10,778 nt of DNA from DATHWB01 sp035544575. Lineage in GTDB: Bacteria; Actinomycetota; Acidimicrobiia; Spongiisociales; ZC4RG35. Positions 1 to 6,075 of this stretch are shown here, piece after piece; within the stretch, counting starts at the first letter, position 1, and each line of letters begins with the position of its first letter. The notes under the pieces were generated by a model. It did no database searches. It saw nothing but the letters and a program-made list of their open reading frames with translations, and was not told the origin of the DNA. The stretch lies in contig DATKEC010000091.1 in assembly GCA_035544575.1 (NCBI GenBank), positions 1 to 10,778 on the forward strand, read 5' to 3'. The position numbers and the translations under genes were made by a program.

Positions 1-318
1 CCCGACGAATCGGTCGTCGGCTCGGTCGCCAAGCGAATCAAGCTCGGCAAGGCCGTCTTCGCCCTGACCGATGCCTCGGGGAGCGACATCGGAGAGATTC
101 GCGCCGAGAACTGGCGAGCCAAGGACTTTTCGGTGACCGACCACATCGGCAACGAGGTGGCCAGGACGACGAAGAAGTGGCGGGGGATGGCCACCGAGAT
201 GTTCACCGACGCCGACACCTACGTCGTCACCGTCCAACCCCATGTCAACGAGCCGCTCAGAAGCCTGGCAGTGGCGGCGGCTCTGGCCATCGACGTGGTG
301 ATGAAGCAGGCCGACTGA
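1..318 (+). CDS. Scramblase / LURP-one-related family protein, C-terminal part (5' end outside window)
   Basis: The frame is open from the first base of the window to a TGA at 316-318, so this is the C-terminal 105 residues of a longer protein. The visible part has the alternating beta-strand pattern of the tubby-like scramblase/LURP-one fold: a stretch ending GSDIGEIRAENWRAKDFSV, then DHIGNEVARTTKKW, then EMFTDADTYVV, and a closing hydrophobic helix (LRSLAVAAALAIDVVMKQ). The conserved K-K-W / M-F-T-D-A-D block is typical of actinobacterial scramblase-related proteins. The biochemical role of these bacterial proteins is not well established, and lipid scrambling should not be assumed. The gene sits directly upstream of xerC, where many actinobacteria instead carry dprA. 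A hairpin covers its stop codon, so it probably ends its own transcription unit. The family call rests on motif memory only. Confidence 0.7.
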   Translation, partial: PDESVVGSVAKRIKLGKAVFALTDASGSDIGEIRAENWRAKDFSVTDHIGNEVARTTKKWRGMATEMFTDADTYVVTVQPHVNEPLRSLAVAAALAIDVVMKQAD

Positions 319-326
319 GGTCGGTC
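309..326 (+). terminator. Hairpin over the scramblase-family stop codon, possible terminator
   Basis: CCGAC (311-315) pairs perfectly with GTCGG (320-324) around a TGAG loop that contains the stop codon. A G-U pair and a G-C pair extend the stem to 309-326. No U-tract follows directly; the nearest T run is TTTT at 343-346. This could be a U-less intrinsic terminator of the kind proposed in actinobacteria, or simply chance in GC-rich DNA. Confidence 0.35.
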
Positions 327-359
327 CGCCCTCTGGCGCCGGTTTTCGCGTTCTCCCCG

Positions 360-372
360 TAGCATTGGGCGG
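360..372 (+). promoter_or_regulatory. Candidate leaderless promoter of xerC (-10 TAGCAT)
   Basis: TAGCAT at 360-365 fits the actinobacterial -10 pattern TANNNT and lies 7 nt before the GTG start of xerC at 373. That spacing would put the transcription start at or next to the start codon. No Shine-Dalgarno sequence lies in between, as expected for a leaderless mRNA. No convincing -35 box is visible. Confidence 0.45.
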
Positions 373-1263
373 GTGTCACGGATCCCGGACCCACCCGATT
401 GGGCGAGCGAGCGCCTCGAGGACTACCTCGGACGATGCCGAACCCAGCGGGGGATGTCGGGCCACACGATCGACGCATATCGCCGTGATCTATCCCAGTT
501 CTTCGACTTCTGCTCCCGGGCGGGGCTCGGGTCTGTCACCGAAGTCGACCGACGGCTCATCAGGCGTTGGCTCGCAAACCTGGACACGCGGGGATACGCC
601 CGCACGTCTGTCGCGCGGAAATCCTCGGCGGTGCGGGCGTTCTACTACGACCTGCTGCGTCGCGGGTTTGTCGAGTCGAACCCGGCCGCCGCGTTGCACC
701 GTCCCAAGAAGCCCGGGCGGCTGCCGCAGGCGTTGCGGCCCGCCGCGGTCGCAGCTGTCCTCGACGGCATCACCGGAGACGATCCCATCGACCTGCGCGA
801 CCGGGCACTGCTCGAGCTGTTGTACGCCACGGGCCTGAGAGTGTCCGAGGTCGCCGCGCTGTCGGTTCGCGACGTCGATGGCCGCGCCGAGGTCCGAACC
901 AGAGGCAAAGGAGGACGCGACCGCGTCGTGCCGGTGGGCGTTCCCGCGCAGAGAGCAGTTCAGGCGTGGATCGATCGGGGGCGGGCTGCATTCATCGTCG
1001 AGCCGCTCGACGATCTCTGGATCGGGGTGCGGGGAGGTAGCCTTGACACACGAGGAATACGGAGAGTGGTGCGGCGCCGGCTCGGAACCCACCCGCACGC
1101 CATCCGTCACTCGTTTGCAACGCACCTGTTGGAGGGTGGCGCCGATCTGCGAGTTGTCCAGGAATTGCTGGGCCACGTTGATCTGGCCACCACCCAAATT
1201 TACACTCACATCACGCGAGACCACCTGCGAAGGACGTATGAGCGAAGCCACCCGCGGGCCTGA
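373..1263 (+). CDS. xerC: Tyrosine recombinase XerC
   Basis: This 296-aa protein is the usual length for a Xer recombinase, which with a partner XerD resolves chromosome dimers at dif near the terminus. The N-terminal SAM-like DNA-binding domain covers roughly residues 12-110 (GMSGHTIDAYRRDL near 27-40). The catalytic domain follows with all expected residues: R156 in ATGLRVSE, K179 in RGKGGRDR, H242 and R245 in PHAIRHSFATHLL, H268 in ELLGHVD, and the nucleophile Y277 in TTQIYTHI. The loop before the HxxR motif is slightly short. GTG at 373 is chosen because it is the most upstream start and has a TANNNT box 7 nt before it. The 3' end overlaps the sigma-factor gene by 26 bp. The xerC-whiG-rpsB neighbourhood favours XerC over XerD or a phage integrase. 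There is no sign of recent transfer. Confidence 0.93.
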   Translation: MSRIPDPPDWASERLEDYLGRCRTQRGMSGHTIDAYRRDLSQFFDFCSRAGLGSVTEVDRRLIRRWLANLDTRGYARTSVARKSSAVRAFYYDLLRRGFVESNPAAALHRPKKPGRLPQALRPAAVAAVLDGITGDDPIDLRDRALLELLYATGLRVSEVAALSVRDVDGRAEVRTRGKGGRDRVVPVGVPAQRAVQAWIDRGRAAFIVEPLDDLWIGVRGGSLDTRGIRRVVRRRLGTHPHAIRHSFATHLLEGGADLRVVQELLGHVDLATTQIYTHITRDHLRRTYERSHPRA

Positions 1264-2026
1264 ACCGGCGGCGGTCGACGACATCTCGGTCCTGTGGACC
1301 GAGTACAAAGCCTCCGGCGGCTCGGTGGCCCGGGATCGACTGATCGTCCACTACTCGCCGCTGGTGAAGTTCGTCGCCGGCCGTGTCGGCGTCGGCCTGC
1401 CCCGCAACGTGGATCCGGCCGACCTGGTTTCGAACGGGATCTTCGGGTTGATCGACGCGATCGAGAAGTTCGAACCCGAACGTGGCTTCAAGTTCGAGAC
1501 GTATGCCATCAACCGCATCAAGGGCGCCATTCTCGACGAGCTGCGTGCCCTCGACTGGGTTCCGCGTTCTGTCCGCTCCCGGGCGCGGGAGATCGAACGG
1601 TCGGTGGTCGAGCTGGAGCACCGGCTGCAGCGCACGCCGTCGGACGAAGAGCTCGCCAAACACATGAACGTCAACGTCGACGACTTGCAGGACAACCTGG
1701 CGGAGATCTCCACCCTGGGCCTCGTGGCCCTCGACGAGATCCTTGGACCCGACACCGGAAGCTCCCTCGGCGACATGGTGGCCGACTCGTCGGGTCTGAG
1801 CCCCGAACAGGCGTTCCAGAAGGAAGAGACCCGGCGGATCCTGGCCGACGCCATCAATCGCCTGCCCGATCGCGAGCGCCTGGTTCTCACCCTCTACTAC
1901 TTCGAAGGGCTGACGCTGGCCGAAGTCGGTGACGTTCTCGGCGTCACCGAGTCCCGGGTTTGTCAGATTCACGCCAAGAGCGTGATGTCGCTCCGCAACA
2001 GGATGACCGAACCGTCGTTCCGGTAG
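1238..2026 (+). CDS. whiG: WhiG/FliA-family RNA polymerase sigma factor (sigma-28 type)
   Basis: This 262-aa protein is a group 3 sigma-70 factor. Region 2 runs from about residue 34 to 104 with the core-binding and -10-reading part DLVSNGIFGLIDAIEKFEP (62-80) and FKFETYAINRIKGAILDELR. The WVPRSVRSRAREIE segment (107-120) and region 3 follow. Region 4 (about 205-255) has the helix-turn-helix GLTLAEVGDVLGVTESRVCQIH. Family members direct sporulation genes in Streptomyces (WhiG) or flagellar genes in motile bacteria (FliA); the window does not show which applies here. ATG 1238 is chosen because the protein then begins just before region 1.2/2 and GAAGGA (1229-1234) lies close upstream, with a short 3-nt spacer. 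The 26-bp overlap with xerC suggests translational coupling. The frame stays open further upstream only as a shadow of xerC. No anti-sigma gene is visible nearby. Confidence 0.9.
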   Translation: MSEATRGPEPAAVDDISVLWTEYKASGGSVARDRLIVHYSPLVKFVAGRVGVGLPRNVDPADLVSNGIFGLIDAIEKFEPERGFKFETYAINRIKGAILDELRALDWVPRSVRSRAREIERSVVELEHRLQRTPSDEELAKHMNVNVDDLQDNLAEISTLGLVALDEILGPDTGSSLGDMVADSSGLSPEQAFQKEETRRILADAINRLPDRERLVLTLYYFEGLTLAEVGDVLGVTESRVCQIHAKSVMSLRNRMTEPSFR

Positions 2027-2039
2027 GCCTCGACCCGCC

Positions 2040-2069
2040 TTGGAGGTGACATCGACCTCCGGCTACTCT
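2040..2069 (+). promoter_or_regulatory. Candidate rpsB promoter with an inverted repeat between -35 and -10
   Basis: TTGGAG (2040-2045) and TACTCT (2064-2069) are spaced 18 bp, giving a weak -35 and a TANNNT -10. Transcription would start near 2076 and leave an rpsB leader of about 130 nt. The inverted repeat GGAGGT (2042-2047) / ACCTCC (2055-2060), with a 7-nt loop, overlaps the -35 and the spacer. It could be an operator or a weak terminator for the sigma gene ending 15 bp upstream. No T-tract follows it. Confidence 0.35.
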
Positions 2070-2075
2070 TGTCCA

Positions 2076-2207
2076 CAATCAAGCACGCCTCGTGCATCCC
2101 TCTGGTCCGGGTTCGCCCGGTTGGGATGGTCCAACCCCATGGACTCACCACCGATCATCGATCGGCTGGCGCGCGGAGCGGACGACAACCAGGAAGGAAC
2201 CAACGAC
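2076..2207 (+). promoter_or_regulatory. Hairpin-rich 5' leader of rpsB
   Basis: The sigma-rpsB gap (2027-2207) holds no convincing gene. It has three short perfect stems: CCGGG/CCCGG around a TTCG loop (2107-2120), GGTTGG/CCAACC around GATGGT (2119-2136), and CCGATC/GATCGG around ATC (2151-2165). The first two share G2119-G2120, so they cannot form together. TGGTCC occurs twice (2103-2108 and 2127-2132). Ribosomal protein S2 is known to repress its own mRNA through the leader in several bacteria, so autoregulation is plausible here, but I do not recognise a described S2-leader family. The region ends in a purine-rich ribosome binding site, AGGAAGGA (2191-2198). Confidence 0.4.
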
Positions 2208-2924
2208 ATGGCTGTGACCATGAAACAGCTGCTCGAAGCCGGTGTGCATTTCGGGCATCAGACCCGGCGATGGAACCCGAAGATGGCGCCATACATCTAC
2301 GGTGAACGCAACGGGATCCACATCATCGACCTGCGCCAGACCCTCGACCAGGTCCACAGCGCTGTCGACTACGTCAAGAATCTCACCGCCAACGGTGGCA
2401 CGATCCTCTTCGTCGGCACGAAGAAGCAGGCGCAGTCGCCGATGGAGATGGCGGCCCGCGAGTCGTCGATGCCGTACGTCAACTACCGGTGGCTGGGCGG
2501 CATGCTGACCAACTTCCAGACCATCCAGAAGCGGATCTACTACATGCGCGAACTCGAACGCATGGAGGAGTCCGGCGAGATGCAGCAGCGTCCCAAGAAG
2601 GAACGGCTTCGATTGCGGCGCGAACTGGAGAAGCTCCAGGCCAACCTCGGCGGGGTCCGCGACCTCAACCGGGTCCCCAATGCCGTATTCGTCGTGGACG
2701 TCAACGCTGAACACACCGCGGTGAAAGAGGCCCAGCGTCTCGGTCTCAAGGTGATCGCGCTGGTCGACTCGAACTGCGATCCGGATGCGGTCGACATCGT
2801 CATCCCGGGCAACGACGACGCGATCCGCTCCGCCGAACTGATCGCCATGGCGTTGGCCGAAGCCGCCAAGGAAGGCCGTGAGCTGGCCTCGGCCAAGAAA
2901 CAGAAATCCGACGAAGAGTCCTGA
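2208..2924 (+). CDS. rpsB: 30S ribosomal protein S2
   Basis: This 238-aa protein is ribosomal protein S2, needed for loading S1-type functions and for 30S assembly. It opens with the standard S2 start MAVTMKQLLEAGVHFGHQ, followed by RRWNPKMAPYIYGERNG and HIIDL. The second family block, YVNYRWLGGMLTNF, lies near residues 89-102, and PNAVFVVDVNAEHTAVKEA and GLKVIALVDSNCDPD follow. The C-terminus is a lysine/acidic tail (SAKKQKSDEES). ATG 2208 is chosen because the S2 family begins here and AGGAAGGA sits 9 nt upstream. In-frame starts upstream (ATG 2139, TTG 2040) would add a non-conserved extension without a ribosome binding site. tsf follows after 12 bp, the near-universal rpsB-tsf pair. Confidence 0.97.
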   Translation: MAVTMKQLLEAGVHFGHQTRRWNPKMAPYIYGERNGIHIIDLRQTLDQVHSAVDYVKNLTANGGTILFVGTKKQAQSPMEMAARESSMPYVNYRWLGGMLTNFQTIQKRIYYMRELERMEESGEMQQRPKKERLRLRRELEKLQANLGGVRDLNRVPNAVFVVDVNAEHTAVKEAQRLGLKVIALVDSNCDPDAVDIVIPGNDDAIRSAELIAMALAEAAKEGRELASAKKQKSDEES

Positions 2925-2936
2925 GAGAGAACGAAC

Positions 2937-3554
2937 GTGGCCGACTACACCGCCCAAGACGTACAGAAGCTCCGCCAGGTGGCCGGAGTGGGAATGATGG
3001 ATGCCAAGAAGGCACTGGACGACGCGTCGGGTGACTTCGAGAAGGCCTCCGAACTCCTGCGGGAGCGGGGCCTGGCCAAGATGGCCAAGCGCGCCGACCG
3101 CGATGCGAACGAAGGCACCATCGGCTTCTACCTGCACCACCAGAACGATCATCCCGTGATGGGCGTGATCGTCGAGCTGGCCTGCGAGACGGACTTCGTT
3201 GCCAAGAGCCCCGACTTCAACGACGTCGCCGACGATCTCGCGTTGCACATCTCCTGGGGCAACCCGACATGGGTGCGGCGCGAGGATGTCGCAGCCGATG
3301 CCCTCGCCAAAGAGGCCGATCTCGTCGAACGTGAGGCGAAGGCGTCTGGTAAGCCGGAGCAGGCGATTCCGAAGATCATCGAGGGTCGCCTGGAGAAGTG
3401 GTTCGAAGACCACGTCCTGTACGAGCAGACCTTCGTGAACAAGGAGAAGTTCGACGGCACCATCGCCGAGCTCATCAACCAGCTGGGTATGAAGATGGGC
3501 GAGAACATCTCTGTTCGGCGGTTCTACCGGGTCGAGGTCGGGGCGTCGGTCTGA
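2937..3554 (+). CDS. tsf: Translation elongation factor Ts, short form
   Basis: EF-Ts exchanges GDP for GTP on EF-Tu. The N-terminal UBA-like domain is clear (YTAQDVQKLRQVAGVGMMDA, then KKALDDASGDFEKASELLRERG, residues 4-45). The core contains the EF-Tu-contacting motif CETDFVAK at residues 83-90. The C-terminus carries KIIEGRLEKWFEDHVLYEQ and FVNKEKFDGTIAELI, then the closing strand ISVRRFYRVEVG. At 205 aa it is much shorter than the roughly 270-280-aa EF-Ts of Streptomyces or mycobacteria and matches the compact type with one core subdomain, as in Thermus. It is complete, not truncated, because both N- and C-terminal signatures are present. GTG 2937 follows a purine run (GAGAGAGA, 2923-2930) and lies 12 bp after rpsB, indicating co-transcription. 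Confidence 0.96.
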   Translation: MADYTAQDVQKLRQVAGVGMMDAKKALDDASGDFEKASELLRERGLAKMAKRADRDANEGTIGFYLHHQNDHPVMGVIVELACETDFVAKSPDFNDVADDLALHISWGNPTWVRREDVAADALAKEADLVEREAKASGKPEQAIPKIIEGRLEKWFEDHVLYEQTFVNKEKFDGTIAELINQLGMKMGENISVRRFYRVEVGASV

Positions 3555-3576
3555 ACACGGCAACGACCCAGAGCGG

Positions 3577-3592
3577 TACGATCCCCGACCGA
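3577..3592 (+). promoter_or_regulatory. Candidate internal promoter for pyrH (-10 TACGAT)
   Basis: TACGAT at 3577-3582 fits TANNNT and lies 10 nt before the pyrH ATG in the 38-bp tsf-pyrH gap. No Shine-Dalgarno sequence is present. A start about 7 nt after the box would leave a leader of only a few nucleotides. A TGAACA at 3552-3557 could serve as a poor -35 with a 19-bp spacer. This is inferred from pattern only. Confidence 0.35.
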
Positions 3593-4306
3593 ATGTCCGA
3601 TCGACCGACGCGCGTCCTGCTCAAGCTCTCGGGTGAAGCCTTCGCCGACCCCGACGTCGGGTACGGCATCGATCCGGAAACGGTGGCACGGGTGGCCGAG
3701 GAGATCGCGGACGCACATCGCACCGGCGTCCAGATCGCCATCGTGGTCGGCGGCGGAAACATCTTCCGCGGCGTGTCACAGGCTGCCAAGGGCATGGATC
3801 CCGCCAACGCCGATTACATGGGGATGCTGGCGACGGTCATCAACGCCCTGGCGGTGCGCGACGCCTTGGAGAAAGCTGGAGTGCCGACGCGGGTCCAGTC
3901 GGCGATCACGATGCAGCAGCTCGCGGAGCCGTACATCCGGCTGCGTGCCATTCGTCACCTCGAGAAGGGCAGGATCGTCGTGTTCGCCGCCGGAACGGGC
4001 AACCCGTTCTTCACGACCGACACCACTGCCGCGCTCCGGGCGGTCGAGATCGGTGCCGGTGTCCTCCTGAAGGCCTCGATGGTCGACGGCATCTACGACC
4101 GGGATCCCGTGGGAGATCCGACGGCGACGCGGATCGACGAGATCTCCTACATGGACTTCCTCAACATGGGCCTCCGGGTGATGGACTCGACCGCCATTAC
4201 GATGTGTCGCGAACACGGCGTCCCCATCGTCGTCTTCGACATGACCGAGCCTGGAACGATCTTGCGTGCAGTGAGTGGCGAGCCAATCGGCACGGTCGTC
4301 CACTAG
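3593..4306 (+). CDS. pyrH: Uridylate kinase (UMP kinase)
   Basis: This 237-aa protein is the bacterial hexameric UMP kinase of the amino-acid-kinase superfamily, converting UMP + ATP to UDP + ADP in the cytoplasm. Family motifs appear in order: LLKLSGEAF (9-17), VVGGGNIFRG (51-60), ADYMGMLATVINALAVRDAL (73-92), GTGNPFFTTDTTAALRA (134-150), LLKASMVDGIYDRDP (158-172), and the C-terminal MDSTAITM (197-204). Length is normal. ATG 3593 is chosen because the conserved beta-strand starts seven residues later; upstream codons in this frame belong to the end of tsf. No Shine-Dalgarno is visible, and a TANNNT box lies 10 nt upstream, so a near-leaderless transcript is possible. frr follows within 10 bp. 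The tsf-pyrH-frr order is the widely conserved bacterial arrangement. Confidence 0.97.
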   Translation: MSDRPTRVLLKLSGEAFADPDVGYGIDPETVARVAEEIADAHRTGVQIAIVVGGGNIFRGVSQAAKGMDPANADYMGMLATVINALAVRDALEKAGVPTRVQSAITMQQLAEPYIRLRAIRHLEKGRIVVFAAGTGNPFFTTDTTAALRAVEIGAGVLLKASMVDGIYDRDPVGDPTATRIDEISYMDFLNMGLRVMDSTAITMCREHGVPIVVFDMTEPGTILRAVSGEPIGTVVH

Positions 4307-4311
4307 GGAGG
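4306..4311 (+). promoter_or_regulatory. Shine-Dalgarno GGGAGG that decides the frr start
   Basis: GGGAGG overlaps the pyrH stop codon (TAG 4304-4306). Two ATG codons follow in tandem at 4313 and 4316. The first would leave a 1-nt spacer and the second a 4-nt spacer, so the second is the better start. Ribosomes finishing pyrH would end right at this site, which favours coupled initiation. Confidence 0.6.
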
Positions 4312-4315
4312 CATG

Positions 4316-4867
4316 ATGCTCGACGATCTTCTCGACGAAGCGCGATCCGGGATGGATTCGGCCGTCGACCACGTCGCATCCGAGTTCGGCACCGTACGAA
4401 CGGGCCGGGCGACGCCACAGATCCTGCATCGGATCCACGCCGAGTACTACGGCACACCGACACCGCTCCTGCAGCTGGCGTCGATGAGCGTTCCAGAGCC
4501 TCGACTCCTCGTCGTCCAGCCCTTCGACAAGGGGGCGCTAGCCAGCATCGAACGGGCCATACGGGAGTCCGACCTCGGTCTGAACCCGTCCAATGACGGC
4601 ATCGTGATTCGGATCGTCTTCCCGACCCTCACCGAAGAACGCCGCAAAGAGCTGATCCGGCTCGTCCGCCACATGGCCGAGGACGGTCGAATCGCCATCC
4701 GCAACGTCCGCCGGCACACCAAGTCGGACATGGAGGCCTTGCACGGTGAGATTTCCGACGATGAGATCCGTCGCGCCGAAAGGGATCTTCAGGACCTGAC
4801 CGACTCGATGGTTGCCAGGATCGACGATCTGCTCTCCCGCAAGGAGAGCGAGTTGCTCGAGGTCTGA
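4316..4867 (+). CDS. frr: Ribosome recycling factor
   Basis: RRF splits post-termination ribosomes together with EF-G. The protein is 183 aa from ATG 4316 (184 from ATG 4313), the standard length. It starts with the long amphipathic helix MLDDLLDEARSGMDSAVDHV and FGTVRTGRATPQIL. The beta domain carries YYGTPTPLLQLASMSVPEP and LLVVQPFD, then NPSNDGIVIRIVFPTLTEER. The three-helix bundle closes with RKELIRLVRHMAEDGRIAIR, NVRR and the usual IDDLLSRKESELLEV tail. The start is set by the GGGAGG at 4306-4311. The stop codon overlaps the cdsA start by one base (TGATG at 4865-4869), a typical coupled junction. No unusual residues are apparent. Confidence 0.96.
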   Translation: MLDDLLDEARSGMDSAVDHVASEFGTVRTGRATPQILHRIHAEYYGTPTPLLQLASMSVPEPRLLVVQPFDKGALASIERAIRESDLGLNPSNDGIVIRIVFPTLTEERRKELIRLVRHMAEDGRIAIRNVRRHTKSDMEALHGEISDDEIRRAERDLQDLTDSMVARIDDLLSRKESELLEV

Positions 4868-6075
4868 TGATGTCCGACGACCGTCCATCGCCCTTCACGC
4901 GGCCGTGGGAGGATCCGGAGCTGGATTCACCCGGCGAGGACTCACCCTCCGACGACCCGGCAGCGGAGGACTCTGCCCCGGAATCCACGCCCGACGCCAC
5001 CTCACCCGCAGAAGACTCGTCGTTCGACCACCTGGAGGGATCCGGGGGGTCCGCACACCTCGATGATTACACCCACGACGACTATCTGGCCGCCACGACG
5101 AGGGAGTATCAGGGCCTGGCGGAGGACATCGCGGCGGCCGGCGGTCTCGAGTACGAGCGCCAAGCGGTCGCCGCGTCCATGCCGGGTGTGGGCTCGGGAT
5201 TGGTCGGCTTCGAAGACGTCACCGGTAGGCGGGGTGTCTCTGAGGAAGACGTCGAAGCCGAGGAGCAGGCTCGGACGTCCGATCTCACCCTCCGTGTCAC
5301 GTCGGGTCTCGTGCTGGTGGGGCTCTTCCTCGGCTGCCTGTTCCTGGGGGGAGCGTGGTTCACTGCTCTGGTTGGAGTGGTCATGGTGCTCTCTGTCGGC
5401 GAACTGTATGCCACGGTTCGCTCGCGCGGCTATCGCCCCGTTGCGCTTTTCGGGTTCCTCGGAGTCGTGTTCGGTGCCGTCGCCGCCCACGTGGCCGGGG
5501 CCGGCGCCCTTGCATCGACCCTGACCGTGGCCGCGGTGGCGGTGGCGCTCTTCTACTCGGTGGTCGTGCGGCGTGACCCGCTCGAGAACGCGGCGGTGAC
5601 GGTGATGGGCATGGTGTGGGTCTCGCTGCTCTCCTTTGCGATCGTGATCGAACAGTCGGCCAACTCGGTCGAGCTCATCTTTCTGCTGGTTCTCCTGACA
5701 GCTTTCTTCGACATTGCCGGCTACTTCATCGGGCGTGCCTTCGGGCGTCGTCCGATTGCGCCGGTGGTCTCACCTCGGAAGACCGTCGAGGGTCTGATGG
5801 GAGGCGTCGTGGTGATCACGGCGCTCGCCGCGATCCTCTCCACGATTCCCGCGTACGACTTCATGGGGATCGGTGGTGCCATTGCGGTGGCGCTGGTCGT
5901 ATCGGTCTTTGCACCGCTGGGCGACGCCGCCGAGTCCGTCGTCAAGCGCGCCCTCGACACCAAGGACATGGGTTCGATCCTGCCCGGCCACGGAGGGATG
6001 ATCGACCGCATCGATGCTCTCCTCTTCGTCGTGCCCGCCAGCTACTTCCTGTTCTTGGTTCTCGGATACCTGTGA
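4867..6075 (+). CDS. cdsA: Phosphatidate cytidylyltransferase with long acidic N-terminal extension
   Basis: CdsA makes CDP-diacylglycerol from phosphatidate and CTP at the membrane, the branch point for phospholipid synthesis. The family signature is complete at residues 357-381: SVVKRALDTKD followed by LPGHGGMIDR, with D367, H375 and D380. Hydrophobic segments at about 144-180, 191-235, 244-288, 308-350 and 383-401 give eight or nine membrane helices. Unlike compact CdsA proteins of about 270-300 aa, this 402-aa protein has about 140 residues before the first helix. Residues 14-60 are low complexity in D, E, S and P. Residues 66-125 are less biased and include DDYLAATTREYQGLAEDI and PGVGSGLVGFEDVTG. 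The extension is probably cytoplasmic and its role is unknown. ATG 4867 overlaps the frr stop; ATG 4870 is an equal alternative. GAGG at 4859-4862 may be the ribosome binding site. dxr overlaps its end by 4 bp. Confidence 0.94.
   Translation: MMSDDRPSPFTRPWEDPELDSPGEDSPSDDPAAEDSAPESTPDATSPAEDSSFDHLEGSGGSAHLDDYTHDDYLAATTREYQGLAEDIAAAGGLEYERQAVAASMPGVGSGLVGFEDVTGRRGVSEEDVEAEEQARTSDLTLRVTSGLVLVGLFLGCLFLGGAWFTALVGVVMVLSVGELYATVRSRGYRPVALFGFLGVVFGAVAAHVAGAGALASTLTVAAVAVALFYSVVVRRDPLENAAVTVMGMVWVSLLSFAIVIEQSANSVELIFLLVLLTAFFDIAGYFIGRAFGRRPIAPVVSPRKTVEGLMGGVVVITALAAILSTIPAYDFMGIGGAIAVALVVSVFAPLGDAAESVVKRALDTKDMGSILPGHGGMIDRIDALLFVVPASYFLFLVLGYL

Noticed and set aside
1043..1071. Perfect -35 hexamer TTGACA inside xerC as a promoter for the sigma gene
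   Set aside because: The position 17 bp downstream reads GTGGTG with no TANNNT, so there is no matching -10.
1031..1237. Upstream start for the sigma factor at TTG 1043 with GGGGAGGT before it
   Set aside because: It would add 65 residues (rich in C, W, T, R) that are plainly a frame-shifted reading of xerC. The sigma domain layout fits ATG 1238.
2040..2207. N-terminal extension of S2 from TTG 2040 or ATG 2139
   Set aside because: The extension matches nothing in S2, and the strong ribosome binding site and conserved N-terminus both point to ATG 2208.
2145..3563. A 472-codon open frame on the minus strand across rpsB and tsf
   Set aside because: It is antisense to two certain genes, has no recognisable domain and reflects the lack of stop codons in GC-rich antisense frames.
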